Assembly: GCA_025055015.1 (NCBI GenBank)
Contig: JANWYQ010000027.1
Span: forward strand, 1 to 38,030
DNA from: Caldilineales bacterium
Lineage (GTDB): Bacteria > Chloroflexota > Anaerolineae > JAAEKA01
Direction: 5' to 3'
DNA: 38,030 bases
Shown: positions 1-7,484 of the stretch, piece after piece
Position numbering within the stretch: position 1 is the stretch's first letter
Layout of the letters: every line of letters starts with the position of its first letter
Notes under the pieces: model-generated
The model's database searches: none
The model's input: the letters and a program-made list of their open reading frames with translations, nothing else
Told to the model about the DNA's origin: nothing
Position numbers and translations under genes: made by a program

Positions 1-1
1 A

Positions 2-49
2 CAGCTGGCAAGGATGGGCATACTTCTGGGTGAGCAGACCGGCGCCTAG
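2..49 (+). CDS. Possible C-terminal tail of a gene cut by the window edge
   Basis: Frame 2 is open from the left edge and ends in TAG at 47-49, giving a 15-residue tail ending in LLGEQTGA. Nothing in so short a piece identifies a family. It is offered only because the next gene starts at 173 and an upstream gene would be expected to end about here. It may be chance. Confidence 0.2.
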   Translation, partial: QLARMGILLGEQTGA

Positions 50-172
50 CCACAGGCTCTGTCTGCTGATTTGCTGTCACCATCCTTACTCGAAAACGCC
101 CTGTTCGTCAACCTGCTCCAAAAGTGTCAGGTAGCTAGGAAAGCAACAGGCGTTGCAAAGCGCGTCCAACCT

Positions 173-871
173 ATGACTAACCAGAAACCCGTCACAGCCA
201 GAATGTACGCCTTACTCCAGGAGTTGGAAAAAGCATCCGACCGGCGGGCCATCTTTTTGAACTGCTATCTGTTGATGACCCAAAATGTGTTAGAGTCCAT
301 TCAGGAGGGTGAATTCAATGACCCGGATTGGGTAGACACGCTCCTGCACCGGTTTGCAGACTATTATTTTGAGGCCCTGACGGCGTATGAGTTGAATGAC
401 CCGGCCACACCGGCTGTTTGGCAGTTGGCCCACCGGGCTGCCGGTAAGTCGGAAACATCGGTGCTGCAAAACTTGCTATTGGGGATCAATGCGCACATCA
501 ACTATGACCTGGTGTTGACCCTGGTGGATCTACTGGAGCCGGAGTGGCGGCAGTTATCGGCCGACCGGCGTGAACAGCGTCATTCTGACTACTGCCAGGT
601 GAACCAGATTATTAGATACACGATTGATGCGGTGCAAGATGATGTGGTGGAACGTTATAGTCCAATCATGGACCTGGTGGACAAAATGCTGGGGTCGCTG
701 GACGAATGGCTGATATCTCAACTGATTACAAAGTGGCGGGATGAGGTTTGGGATAAAGCCGTTGGAATGATGACCACGGTAGATATTGAGGAACGCCGGA
801 GGCTGCTTGACCGGCTCGAAACCACTACTCTCGATCGGGCGAAGGCCATACAGTTTAAGGGACGACTTTAA
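173..871 (+). CDS. DUF5995 family protein
   Basis: A 232-residue soluble protein of unknown function. Seen: an early DRRAIFLNCYLLMT block, FNDPDWVDTLLHRFADYYFEAL-like helix, then PAVWQLAH and a LLLGINAHINYDL block; these are the conserved blocks of the DUF5995 family as I know it. The family has no established reaction; the conserved histidine and asparagine in NAHINYD could be functional, which is inference. The frame is open back to 71, but only through TTG, and the family match begins just after the ATG at 173, so I use that start. No clear ribosome binding site is visible. It is followed by a strong terminator at 927-956, so it is probably monocistronic. Confidence 0.75.
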   Translation: MTNQKPVTARMYALLQELEKASDRRAIFLNCYLLMTQNVLESIQEGEFNDPDWVDTLLHRFADYYFEALTAYELNDPATPAVWQLAHRAAGKSETSVLQNLLLGINAHINYDLVLTLVDLLEPEWRQLSADRREQRHSDYCQVNQIIRYTIDAVQDDVVERYSPIMDLVDKMLGSLDEWLISQLITKWRDEVWDKAVGMMTTVDIEERRRLLDRLETTTLDRAKAIQFKGRL

Positions 872-926
872 AATCCTGACCCAGGGCCTGCCATCTCCTC
901 TCGCACCCAATTCTTCAGTTGGCTAA

Positions 927-956
927 GCGCAGGCCGGAGAGGGCCTGCGCTTTTTT
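927..956 (+). terminator. Rho-independent terminator after the DUF5995 gene
   Basis: A perfect 9-bp GC-rich stem (GCGCAGGCC at 927-935 with GGCCTGCGC at 942-950) and a 6-nt loop is followed at once by six T residues (951-956). Confidence 0.9.
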
Positions 957-1030
957 GATTGACCCTCCCCCCCGGAAAGGCGCAGCGCCCGTCGGTTCAT
1001 CCGGCCGGCCCCAAGCCATGGCGTTGCCGG

Positions 1031-1059
1031 TTGACCATCTCTGCCCGCGACGCTATAAT
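1031..1059 (+). promoter_or_regulatory. Promoter for recJ
   Basis: TTGACC at 1031-1036 and a perfect TATAAT at 1054-1059, separated by 17 bp. The predicted start of transcription is near 1066, leaving a leader of about 50 nt before the recJ ATG. Confidence 0.8.
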
Positions 1060-1117
1060 CCGGTAGCCGCCCTCTGGCGTCGAGCGCTCCTCCCTGTGCC
1101 TGGCCCCGCGAGCCCCC

Positions 1118-3439
1118 ATGCCCCCCTGGCTCGAACTCTCGCCCCAGCCCGTCTCCCCCGAGCTGCTGGCCGTCGCCGGCGGCCATCCCCTCCTGGCCCA
1201 AGCCCTAGCCCACCGCGGGCTGACCGACCCGGCAACCGCCCGCGCCTTCCTGGACCCCGGCCACTACCGCCCGACCTCTGCCTGGGAGCTCCCCGACATG
1301 GAGCGCGCCGTGGAACGGGTGGCCCTTGCCCTGGCCCGGCGGGAGCCCATCGCCGTCTGGGGAGACTTCGACGTGGACGGCCAGACCGCCACCGCCCTGC
1401 TGGTCTCCGCCCTGCGCTCCCTGGGCGGGGACGTCGTCTACCACATCCCCGTGCGCGAGGCCGAGGGGCACGGAGTGAACATCGCGCGGCTGGACGCGTT
1501 GCTCGACCGGGGGGTCGGCCTGGTGCTCACTTGCGACACGGGGGTCAGCAGCCACGCAGCCGTGGAGCACGCCCGGCGCCGTGGGGTGGACGTGGTCGTC
1601 ACCGACCACCACGACCTGCCTCCCGCGTTGCCGCCCGCGCAGGCTGTCGTCAACCCCAAGCGCCTGCCTGCGGCCCATCCCCTGGCCACCCTGCCCGGCG
1701 TGGGGGTGGCCTACAAGCTGGTGGAAGCCCTGCTGGAGCGCTTGGGCCGAGGCGAGGAGGCCCAGGCCTACCTGGACCTGACGGCCCTGGGCATCGTGGC
1801 GGACCTAGCCCTGCTGGCCGGCGACACGCGCTACCTGCTGCAGCGGGGGCTGGTAGAGCTGCGTCGGACCCGGCGGCTCGGCCTGCAGCGCCTCCTGGCC
1901 GCGGCCGAGGTCAGCCCGGCCCACCTCAACGAGGAGCACGTGGCCTTTGCCCTGGCCCCCCGACTGAACGCCCTGGGCCGCCTCGACGACGCCAACCCCA
2001 TCGTCGAGTTCCTCGCCACGGACGACCCCGTCCAGGCCGGCGTGATGGCCCAGCGGCTGGAGGCCCTCAACGCTAAGCGGCAGTGGATGACCCGCCAGGT
2101 GCTCCAGGCTGCGCTGGACCAGGTGCAGCGGGACCCGGCCCTGCTGGCACAGCCGGCGCTGGTGCTGAGCAACCCCAGCTGGCCGGCCGGGGTCATCGGC
2201 ATCGTGGCCAGCCACCTGGTGGAGCGGTTTGGCCGGCCCACCCTGCTGATCGCCGCGCCGCCGGGCGAGCTGGCGCGGGGCTCGGCCCGCTCGGTGCCCG
2301 GGGTCAACATCACCGCGGCCATTGCGGCCGCGGCCCAGGACGACCACGGCCGGCCGCTGTTGGCCGGCTACGGCGGCCACCCCATGGCAGCGGGCGTCTC
2401 CCTGCCGCCTGACCACCTCCCCGCCTTCGTGCAGCGACTGCAGGCAGCCGTGCAGGCGGAGGCCCACGGCCGCGTCGAGCAGCCTCTCGCCGTCCTCGCC
2501 ACCCTCGGCCTCTCCGACCTCACCCTGGAGCTGGCCTTGGCGCTGGAGCGGCTGGCGCCCTTCGGCCCTGGCAACCCGCCGCCGGTGCTGGCCGTGCGCG
2601 GGCTGCGCCTGGTGAGCCACCGGGAAATCGGCCGCCACCGGGAGCACCGCCTGGTGACCGTGGAGGACGACGCCGGGGTGCAGGCCAAGGTGCTGTGGTG
2701 GAACGGCGCGGGCTGGCCCCTGCCGATGGGCGTGTTTGACCTGGCCGTTACCGTGCGCGCTGCCACCTTCCGCGGGCAGCCGGGGGTGCAGCTGGAGTGG
2801 CAGGACGCGCGCGGCGAGGCCGAGGCGCCCATCGAGCTGTGGCCGCCGCCCATCCCCGTGGTGGACCACCGGGGCGTCGCCGACCCGCGCGGGGAGCTGG
2901 AGGCGCTGCGCGCGGCCCAGGGCGCAGACCAGGTGGCGGTCTGGTGCGAGGGAGACGATCAGGCCGCGCTGGGCGGCTACGACCGCTACAGCCTGCCGCC
3001 GGCCCCGGTGCTGGCCGTGTGGACGGCGCCGCCCTCCCGCCGCGAGCTGCAGGCGGCGCTGCACCGGGTAGCGCCGCTGGAGGTGCACGTCTTTGCGGCT
3101 GAGCCGCCGCCCGGCGATCTGGACGGCTTTCTGCGCCGCCTGGCGGGCCTGGTGAAGCACACCCTGGCTGCGCGGCAGGGGCGCACCAGCGTGGCTGCCC
3201 TGGCTGCGGCCACTGCCCAGACCGAAGCCGCCGTGCGCTTTGGCCTGGACTGGCTGGCCGCGCGCGGGGTGGTGACGGCTTCCATCGCCGAGGCCGGCGA
3301 GGTTCAGTTGGCCGCCGGCGGCCACCGATCCGACGATCGCGCTCGCCTGGTGGCTGCCCAGCTTCGGGCTGTGCTGGAGGAAACCGCCGCCTACCGGGCC
3401 TACTTCGCCCGCGCGGCCGCCCCAACGCTCATCGAATAG
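1118..3439 (+). CDS. recJ: Single-stranded-DNA-specific exonuclease RecJ
   Basis: 5'-3' exonuclease acting on single-stranded DNA in recombinational and mismatch repair; 773 residues. The DHH-phosphoesterase core is plain: DFDVDG at about 83-88, DTG at about 140, DHH at 163-165 and an LPGVGVAYK stretch. A DHHA1 domain follows with GGHPMAAG near 419-426, then an OB-like domain (ending about 570). The last ~200 residues form an extra C-terminal region like the additional domain of long RecJ proteins of Firmicutes and Chloroflexota. All metal-binding motifs are intact. The ATG at 1118 is the first in frame after the promoter; no strong Shine-Dalgarno is seen. It is the first gene of a three-gene run; the next gene's ribosome binding site overlaps its stop codon. 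Confidence 0.95.
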   Translation: MPPWLELSPQPVSPELLAVAGGHPLLAQALAHRGLTDPATARAFLDPGHYRPTSAWELPDMERAVERVALALARREPIAVWGDFDVDGQTATALLVSALRSLGGDVVYHIPVREAEGHGVNIARLDALLDRGVGLVLTCDTGVSSHAAVEHARRRGVDVVVTDHHDLPPALPPAQAVVNPKRLPAAHPLATLPGVGVAYKLVEALLERLGRGEEAQAYLDLTALGIVADLALLAGDTRYLLQRGLVELRRTRRLGLQRLLAAAEVSPAHLNEEHVAFALAPRLNALGRLDDANPIVEFLATDDPVQAGVMAQRLEALNAKRQWMTRQVLQAALDQVQRDPALLAQPALVLSNPSWPAGVIGIVASHLVERFGRPTLLIAAPPGELARGSARSVPGVNITAAIAAAAQDDHGRPLLAGYGGHPMAAGVSLPPDHLPAFVQRLQAAVQAEAHGRVEQPLAVLATLGLSDLTLELALALERLAPFGPGNPPPVLAVRGLRLVSHREIGRHREHRLVTVEDDAGVQAKVLWWNGAGWPLPMGVFDLAVTVRAATFRGQPGVQLEWQDARGEAEAPIELWPPPIPVVDHRGVADPRGELEALRAAQGADQVAVWCEGDDQAALGGYDRYSLPPAPVLAVWTAPPSRRELQAALHRVAPLEVHVFAAEPPPGDLDGFLRRLAGLVKHTLAARQGRTSVAALAAATAQTEAAVRFGLDWLAARGVVTASIAEAGEVQLAAGGHRSDDRARLVAAQLRAVLEETAAYRAYFARAAAPTLIE

Positions 3440-3443
3440 GAGG
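3438..3443 (+). promoter_or_regulatory. Ribosome binding site pointing to an ATA codon
   Basis: AGGAGG overlaps the recJ stop codon. The codon 8 nt downstream, in frame with the CaMKII-domain gene, is ATA (3452-3454), not ATG or GTG. Either AUA is used as a start, or an ATG has mutated or been misread. Confidence 0.6.
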
Positions 3444-3463
3444 CACGGACGATAGAAGAGGAA

Positions 3464-3871
3464 GTGCTGGCCGTTCTGCACCGCAACCTGCAGGCCATCT
3501 GGAACGGCGACCCGGAGGCCTACCGCGCCACCTGCGCCGAGGACGTCTCCTTCTTCGAGTGGTACGTCACCACCCAGCGCATAGACGGCCTGGACTTCCA
3601 CCTGCGGGAGATCCGGGTGCACGCGCAGGCCCTGGGCGGCGGGGAGGGCGCCTACACCGAGCACGAGGTGTTGCAGCCGCGGGTGCAGCTGTACGGCGAC
3701 ACCGCCATCGTCACCTACACCCTGCTGGTGCGCTCCGTGCGCGGCGGCCACGTTGTCCGCACCCAGCAGAACGAGACGCGCGTTTTCCACCGCTTCCCCG
3801 ACGGGTGGAAGTTGGTGCACTGCCACAAGTCCCCCTGCTGGCGCGCGCCCCACGACCCGCCCACGCGCTGA
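3464..3871 (+). CDS. CaMKII association-domain-like / SnoaL-fold protein
   Basis: A small cone-shaped (NTF2/SnoaL fold) protein close to the association domain that oligomerises eukaryotic CaMKII. Seen: an NGDPEAYRATCAEDVSFFE block, GLDFH, then NETRVFHR and WKLVHCHKS, in the order found in the family (NGDFESY..., EGLDFHR, ETRVWHR, WQIVHFHRS). In bacteria its role is unknown; a ligand-binding or oligomerisation module is inference. Start choice is awkward. The ORF begins with GTG at 3464, but the strong AGGAGG at 3438-3443 is 20 nt away. It is placed ideally (8 nt) for an in-frame ATA codon at 3452, which would add IEEE. It is cotranscribed with recJ, whose stop codon overlaps that ribosome binding site. 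Confidence 0.8.
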   Translation: MLAVLHRNLQAIWNGDPEAYRATCAEDVSFFEWYVTTQRIDGLDFHLREIRVHAQALGGGEGAYTEHEVLQPRVQLYGDTAIVTYTLLVRSVRGGHVVRTQQNETRVFHRFPDGWKLVHCHKSPCWRAPHDPPTR

Positions 3872-3904
3872 CCCCCTTGTCATCCGGCCCCTAGGAGGTG
3901 TGCC

Positions 3905-4306
3905 ATGTCGTCTCTGCAACCCGGCTTGCACGGCGTCGCCGAAGCGGTCGTCAGCGAGGCCACCACGGCCCAGGCCATGGGCAGCGGGCTGGTGCCGGTC
4001 TTCGCCACGCCGGCCGTGGTAGCGCTGGTGGAGCGGGCGGCCGTTGCCGCCGTCGGCCCGGCCCTGGCCCCCGGCCAAACCACCGTGGGCGTGCACGTGG
4101 ACCTGCGCCACCTAGCCGCCACGCCCGTGGGCATGGCCGTGCGGGGAGAAGCCACCCTCACCGCCGTGGAGGGCCGCCGCTTGACCTTCGCCGTGGCCGC
4201 CTACGACGAGGTGGAGAAGATCGCCGAGGGCACCCATCAACGGGTGCTCGTGGACGAGGCGCGGTTCATGGCGGGGGTGGCTAAAAAGAGTTCCCCGGAG
4301 AGCTAG
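3905..4306 (+). CDS. Hotdog-fold thioesterase, FlK-like
   Basis: A 133-residue single-domain thioesterase that hydrolyses an acyl-CoA; natural substrate unknown. It resembles the family named for fluoroacetyl-CoA thioesterase FlK. The catalytic triad of that family is present in order: Thr36 (FATPAVV), Glu43 (LVERAA) and His69 (VDLRHLAATP), with Glu-to-His spacing the same as in FlK. Specificity for a fluorinated substrate should not be assumed, since most relatives lack it. AGGAGG at 3893-3898 sets the ATG at 3905. It is the third gene of the recJ run, 33 nt after the CaMKII-domain gene, and converges on the oxidoreductase gene across a shared hairpin. Confidence 0.85.
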   Translation: MSSLQPGLHGVAEAVVSEATTAQAMGSGLVPVFATPAVVALVERAAVAAVGPALAPGQTTVGVHVDLRHLAATPVGMAVRGEATLTAVEGRRLTFAVAAYDEVEKIAEGTHQRVLVDEARFMAGVAKKSSPES

Positions 4307-4320
4307 CGCTTTCCGGGGAA
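4284..4320 (-). terminator. Terminator for the disulfide oxidoreductase gene
   Basis: Stem TTCCCCGGA (4291-4299) with TCCGGGGAA (4312-4320). Read on the minus strand it is followed by CTCTTTTT (4283-4290 on plus), a proper U tract. The hairpin overlaps the last codons of the convergent thioesterase gene and could also stop plus-strand transcription, though without U residues there. Confidence 0.75.
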
Positions 4321-4331
4321 CCGCTCAGGTC

Positions 4332-4991
4332 TCAGTTCAGCGGCAGCCGGGCCACCAGCATGGCCTCTGGCACCGCGCCCTCGATGTGGATCGTCTCGTT
4401 GATCACCGTGCGCGGGACGCCCATCACCTGGTACTTGTACGACAGATGCGGGAACTCGGTGGCCTCCACCATGTCGGCCCGCACCTTGTCGCTGGCGAAG
4501 GCCAGCTGGTGCGCCAGCACCACCGCGCGCGGGCAGTAGGGGCAGGTCGGTGTGACGAAAACCTGGATGTGCAGCGGCTGCTGGAGCTGGGCCAGCTTGT
4601 CCAGGGTCTTCTGGCTCAGGCTCAGGGGGGCGCCGCCCACCAGCTTGATGGCCTCCAGCAGGCTGACGAACTCGTAGCCGCTGGGGATGCCGAAGAAGCG
4701 GATGCCGTAGTCCTTGTCCGGCTGGCCGTCCTTGCCGGCGCGCAGCACGGCGATGGCCGGGATCTTGTCCACCCCGTAGGCCTCAGCCAGCGCCTTTTCC
4801 GCCTCGAAGTCGTGCACCTCCACCGCCAGCAGGGGGGAAAGCTCCGCCAGCTCCTCCAGGATCTGCCGCGTCTCCCGGCAGTAGGCGCACTCGAACTCCT
4901 GGGTAAACATCACCAGCTTCACGGGTTCGGTGACGGCCGCCGCTAACATCTCGCGCACGGCCTTTGCGTCCTTCTCCGATAACAATGCCAT
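4332..4991 (-). CDS. Protein disulfide oxidoreductase with two thioredoxin folds (archaeal PDO type)
   Basis: A 219-residue cytoplasmic thiol-disulfide oxidoreductase made of two thioredoxin/glutaredoxin folds. Each has its own active site: CAYC at 35-38 and CPYC at 150-153, with cis-proline motifs (KIPAI near 78, GVPRT near 193). The Pyrococcus furiosus PDO has the same length and the motif pair CQYC/CPYC. Such proteins form disulfides in cytosolic proteins of many hyperthermophiles. The frame is open to 5066, but an AAGGAGA ribosome binding site fixes the ATG at 4991, where the family match begins. There is no signal peptide, so it acts in the cytoplasm. No thioredoxin reductase lies beside it. 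Transcribed alone on the minus strand. Confidence 0.9.
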   Translation of the reverse strand: MALLSEKDAKAVREMLAAAVTEPVKLVMFTQEFECAYCRETRQILEELAELSPLLAVEVHDFEAEKALAEAYGVDKIPAIAVLRAGKDGQPDKDYGIRFFGIPSGYEFVSLLEAIKLVGGAPLSLSQKTLDKLAQLQQPLHIQVFVTPTCPYCPRAVVLAHQLAFASDKVRADMVEATEFPHLSYKYQVMGVPRTVINETIHIEGAVPEAMLVARLPLN

Positions 4992-5102
4992 CGCTTGATC
5001 TCTCCTTTTGTCCGGCTTTGTACTGCAGCACAACTGCGAGCGGTTGCGCTGCAACCCAGTTGGCACATGTAGGATGCAAGCGCGAGAGGGGCCGTTACAG
5101 AA

Positions 5103-5130
5103 AGAAAAATCGGCGGCCCAGGGCCGCCGA
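5103..5130 (-). terminator. Terminator of the small coiled-coil gene
   Basis: On the minus strand, a stem of at least 7 bp (TCGGCGG/CCGCCGA, plus positions 5110-5116 and 5124-5130) is followed by ATTTTTCTTT (5101-5110). It stands 7 nt after the stop codon at 5137. Confidence 0.85.
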
Positions 5131-5136
5131 TCGGCG

Positions 5137-5286
5137 CTAGATCATGTTGCGAATGGCCGTTAACTCGTCTTCGATCTGCTCCATGCGCTGCTGCATCTTG
5201 GCGATCACTTCCTTCAGCGCCTTCAGCTCAGAGCGCAGGGCCTGGACCTCGGCTTGCAGGGTCGAGGGGCTGGGTTCAGTGGTCAC
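5137..5286 (-). CDS. 49-residue coiled-coil protein
   Basis: A short protein of unknown function. After a ten-residue polar head (VTTEPSPSTL) the rest is one amphipathic helix with heptad-spaced Leu, Ile and Met (QAEVQALRSELKALKEVI, then MQQRMEQIEDELTAI), so a parallel coiled coil is likely. The start is GTG at 5284-5286, chosen because GGAGG lies 5 nt before it; the longer frame upstream is unsupported. It has its own promoter-like TATAAT and its own terminator, which argues that it is a real gene despite its size. I do not recognise a family; leucine-rich short coiled coils of this kind may act as adaptors, which is inference. Confidence 0.65.
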   Translation of the reverse strand: MTTEPSPSTLQAEVQALRSELKALKEVIAKMQQRMEQIEDELTAIRNMI

Positions 5287-5370
5287 GGTAACCTCCAATG
5301 TAGGGTTGGTGGAACAAGGTGTGATATAGCCTGACCAGGCGGCTGACCGGGGTCGGCGCCACACAAGCCC

Positions 5371-5399
5371 ATTATAGCAAAACAGCAAGGGGCCACAAA
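5371..5399 (-). promoter_or_regulatory. Promoter for the small coiled-coil gene
   Basis: Minus-strand TATAAT at 5371-5376 with a weak TTTGTG at 5394-5399, spacer 17 bp. The weak -35 overlaps the T tract of the terminator just upstream. Confidence 0.5.
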
Positions 5400-5439
5400 A
5401 AAGAGGTTGGGGTGGCGGTCCGTCCCTAACCGCCACCCC
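5397..5439 (-). terminator. Hairpin with T tract downstream of hutH
   Basis: Perfect 11-bp stem (5409-5419 with 5429-5439, GGGGTGGCGGT/ACCGCCACCCC). On the minus strand a six-T run follows 6 nt later (5397-5402). It lies about 210 nt after the histidine ammonia-lyase stop codon. The bases between 5440 and 5649 hold no gene that I can support. Confidence 0.65.
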
Positions 5440-5649
5440 GCAAGGAGGAAGGAAGGAGCATCATCCGCCGGGATGTCAGGCAACCTGTATCCCCGAATGA
5501 CGGCTTCACTATACCGCAAGGCTGTTAACCTGGTATGTAAGCCCGATTAAGAACTCCTTACACGCAGTAAGAGAACGGGAACGCATAGGAAGACAGCCTA
5601 CAACACCCCCACGGCCGCACGACCACCGCACACCGCCCCTCGCACGGCC

Positions 5650-7260
5650 TCACGCCTCCAAGGCCGCCATCACCGCGCGGCGCAAGCTGCCGTCGGCCAC
5701 CATCCGGCGCACGGCCTCCATGTGGGGATACATCACCGCGTCCTGGGCCAGAAAGGGCACCCGCTCCCGCACCATGCGATAGGCCACGGCCGTGCCCCGG
5801 CCCAAGCGGCCGTCCGGCTGCGCAGCCCGCCGGAAGTCCACCCCCTGGGCCGCCGCGAAGAGCTCGATGGCCAGGATGGTCTCCACGTTGCGCAGGATGC
5901 GCCGCGCCTGCCGCGCCGCGGTCGGGCCGTTGCTGACGTGGTCCTCCCAGTTGCCGCTGGTGGGGATGGTGTCCGCGCTGGCCGGGTGGGCCAGGGACTT
6001 GTTCTCCGAGGCCAGCGCCGCAGCGGTGTACTGCACCAGCATGAAGCCGCTGTTCAGCCCGCCCGCCTGGGTGAGGAAGTCGGGCAGCACGTGGCGGTTG
6101 CTGGCACCGTCGGTGAGGCGGGTCAGGCGGCGCTCCGCCATGTTGCCCAGCTCCGTCATGGCCAGGGCCAGGTAGTCGAAGGCAATGGCCAGAGGCTCGC
6201 CGTGGAAGTTGCCGCCGCTGATCACCTCCGCCTGGCCGGTGGCCTCGTCCACGAAGATCAGCGGGTTGTCGGTGGCGGAGTTGAGCTCGATGTCCACCAC
6301 CCAGCGTGCGTACTTCACCGCGTCGTGGCAGGCGCCGTGGACCTGGGGCATGCAGCGGAGGGTGTAGGCGTCCTGCGGCTCCTCGATGGCGCCGTTGGCC
6401 GATGCAGCCTTGGCGCTTAGGCCGGTAGTGGGCGTCTGGCGCACCAGGGTCGAGCCCTCCAGCAGGCGACGCAGACGAGCCGCGCACTCCACCGCGCGCG
6501 GGTGTGGCCGCACCGCCTGCAGCCGGGGATCGAAGGCCGCCGGCGTGCCATGCAGCGCCTCCAGGCTCAGGCACCCGGCGATGTCGGCCACCCAGGCCGC
6601 GTTCTCCGCCTCCACCACGGCCAGCGCGCCCAGGGCCGCCATCAGCGCCGTGCCGTTGGTCAGCGCCAACCCCTCCTTGGCCTGCAGCTCCACCGGCGCC
6701 AGGCCGGCCGCCGCCAGGGCCTGGTCGCCCGGCAGGACCCGGCCGTCCACCTCCGCCTCCCCCAGGCCGATCATCACCAAGGCCATGTGGGCCAGGGGCG
6801 CTAGGTCGCCGCTGGCGCCCAGGGAGCCCTGCCGGGGCACCACCGGATGCACGCCTCGCTCCACCATGCGCAGCAACAGGTCAATCACCTCCGGCCGGCA
6901 GCCGGAATGCCCTTTGGCCAGCGTGTTGGCGCGGATCAGCATCATAGCCCGCACCACCGGCGTCTCCAGCGGCTCGCCCACGCCCACGGCGTGGCTCATG
7001 ACGATGTTGCGCTGGAGCTGCGCCGTCTCCTCGGGCGGGATGAAGCGGTTGCACAGCGCGCCGAACCCGGTGGTGATGCCGTACACCACCTGCTGCCGGG
7101 CCACGAAGTCCTCCACAGCCCGCCGCGCGGCTGTCACCCGCTGCCGCGCTTCCGGGGCCAGGTCGAGCCGGCAGCTGCCCGGCGGGGCGTAGGCCACTGC
7201 CACCACGTCCTCGATGGTCAGCGACTGGCCGTCTAGCAACAGCGGAGTTGGTGATTGCAT
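5650..7260 (-). CDS. hutH: Histidine ammonia-lyase
   Basis: Removes ammonia from L-histidine to give trans-urocanate, the first step of histidine breakdown. The electrophilic MIO cofactor forms from Ala149-Ser150-Gly151 in GSLGASGDLAPLAH. Tyr60 (VVYGITTGFG) and His90 (MSHAVG) match the catalytic Tyr and His of the Pseudomonas enzyme with a constant +7 offset. The SHA.G motif favours histidine over phenylalanine or tyrosine as substrate. The product is 536 residues, longer than the usual ~510; part of the excess is an insertion of about 15 residues before the QDAYTLRC block. ATG at 7260 has AAGGA 8 nt upstream; the longer frame to 7350 is not needed. No other hut gene is in the window, so regulation with the pathway cannot be judged. 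Confidence 0.93.
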   Translation of the reverse strand: MQSPTPLLLDGQSLTIEDVVAVAYAPPGSCRLDLAPEARQRVTAARRAVEDFVARQQVVYGITTGFGALCNRFIPPEETAQLQRNIVMSHAVGVGEPLETPVVRAMMLIRANTLAKGHSGCRPEVIDLLLRMVERGVHPVVPRQGSLGASGDLAPLAHMALVMIGLGEAEVDGRVLPGDQALAAAGLAPVELQAKEGLALTNGTALMAALGALAVVEAENAAWVADIAGCLSLEALHGTPAAFDPRLQAVRPHPRAVECAARLRRLLEGSTLVRQTPTTGLSAKAASANGAIEEPQDAYTLRCMPQVHGACHDAVKYARWVVDIELNSATDNPLIFVDEATGQAEVISGGNFHGEPLAIAFDYLALAMTELGNMAERRLTRLTDGASNRHVLPDFLTQAGGLNSGFMLVQYTAAALASENKSLAHPASADTIPTSGNWEDHVSNGPTAARQARRILRNVETILAIELFAAAQGVDFRRAAQPDGRLGRGTAVAYRMVRERVPFLAQDAVMYPHMEAVRRMVADGSLRRAVMAALEA

Positions 7261-7348
7261 AGGAGCCGTCCTTGAAGGTCTTCCGTTAGAATTGGCGGCC
7301 ATCGTTTGGGCCACACGAGCACACCTAGTCCTACCTCGCGTCGTCGGC

Positions 7349-7354
7349 ATTGTA
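7349..7354 (-). promoter_or_regulatory. Candidate -10 element for hutH
   Basis: TACAAT on the minus strand. No -35 hexamer is recognisable at 16-18 bp, and the neighbouring palindrome occupies the spacer, so the promoter may depend on a regulator. Confidence 0.4.
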
Positions 7355-7380
7355 GCACAACTCCACGGGAGTTGGGCTAC
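7352..7380. promoter_or_regulatory. 29-bp palindrome, likely operator between hutH and xpt
   Basis: GTAGC-A-CAACTCC / ACG / GGAGTTG-G-GCTAC: 12 of 13 positions pair around a 3-bp centre. It covers the spacer of the hutH promoter and lies 28 bp upstream of the xpt -35. The placement suits a repressor or activator dimer site. I do not recognise the regulator. Confidence 0.55.
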
Positions 7381-7407
7381 AGGCGTTGCGCTACTGCGGC
7401 TGCCAAC

Positions 7408-7436
7408 TTGCCCGCCCCTTCCCCGTCGGCTACAAT
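7408..7436 (+). promoter_or_regulatory. Promoter for xpt-guaA
   Basis: TTGCCC at 7408-7413 and TACAAT at 7431-7436, spacer 17 bp. Predicted transcript start near 7443, only about 40 nt before the xpt ATG, so there is no room for a purine riboswitch. Confidence 0.7.
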
Positions 7437-7484
7437 ACCGTTAATCCGGCTATCATCTCAACCGCTTGCTGCGCGAGGTTGTTC

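Noticed and set aside
1805-4111. 768-residue minus-strand ORF opposite recJ
   Set aside because: Shadow of a GC-rich gene: His/Gly/Arg/Gln-rich, no motifs, while the plus-strand frame is clearly RecJ.
7443-7484. Purine riboswitch before xpt
   Set aside because: The predicted leader is only about 40 nt and lacks the three-way junction sequences.
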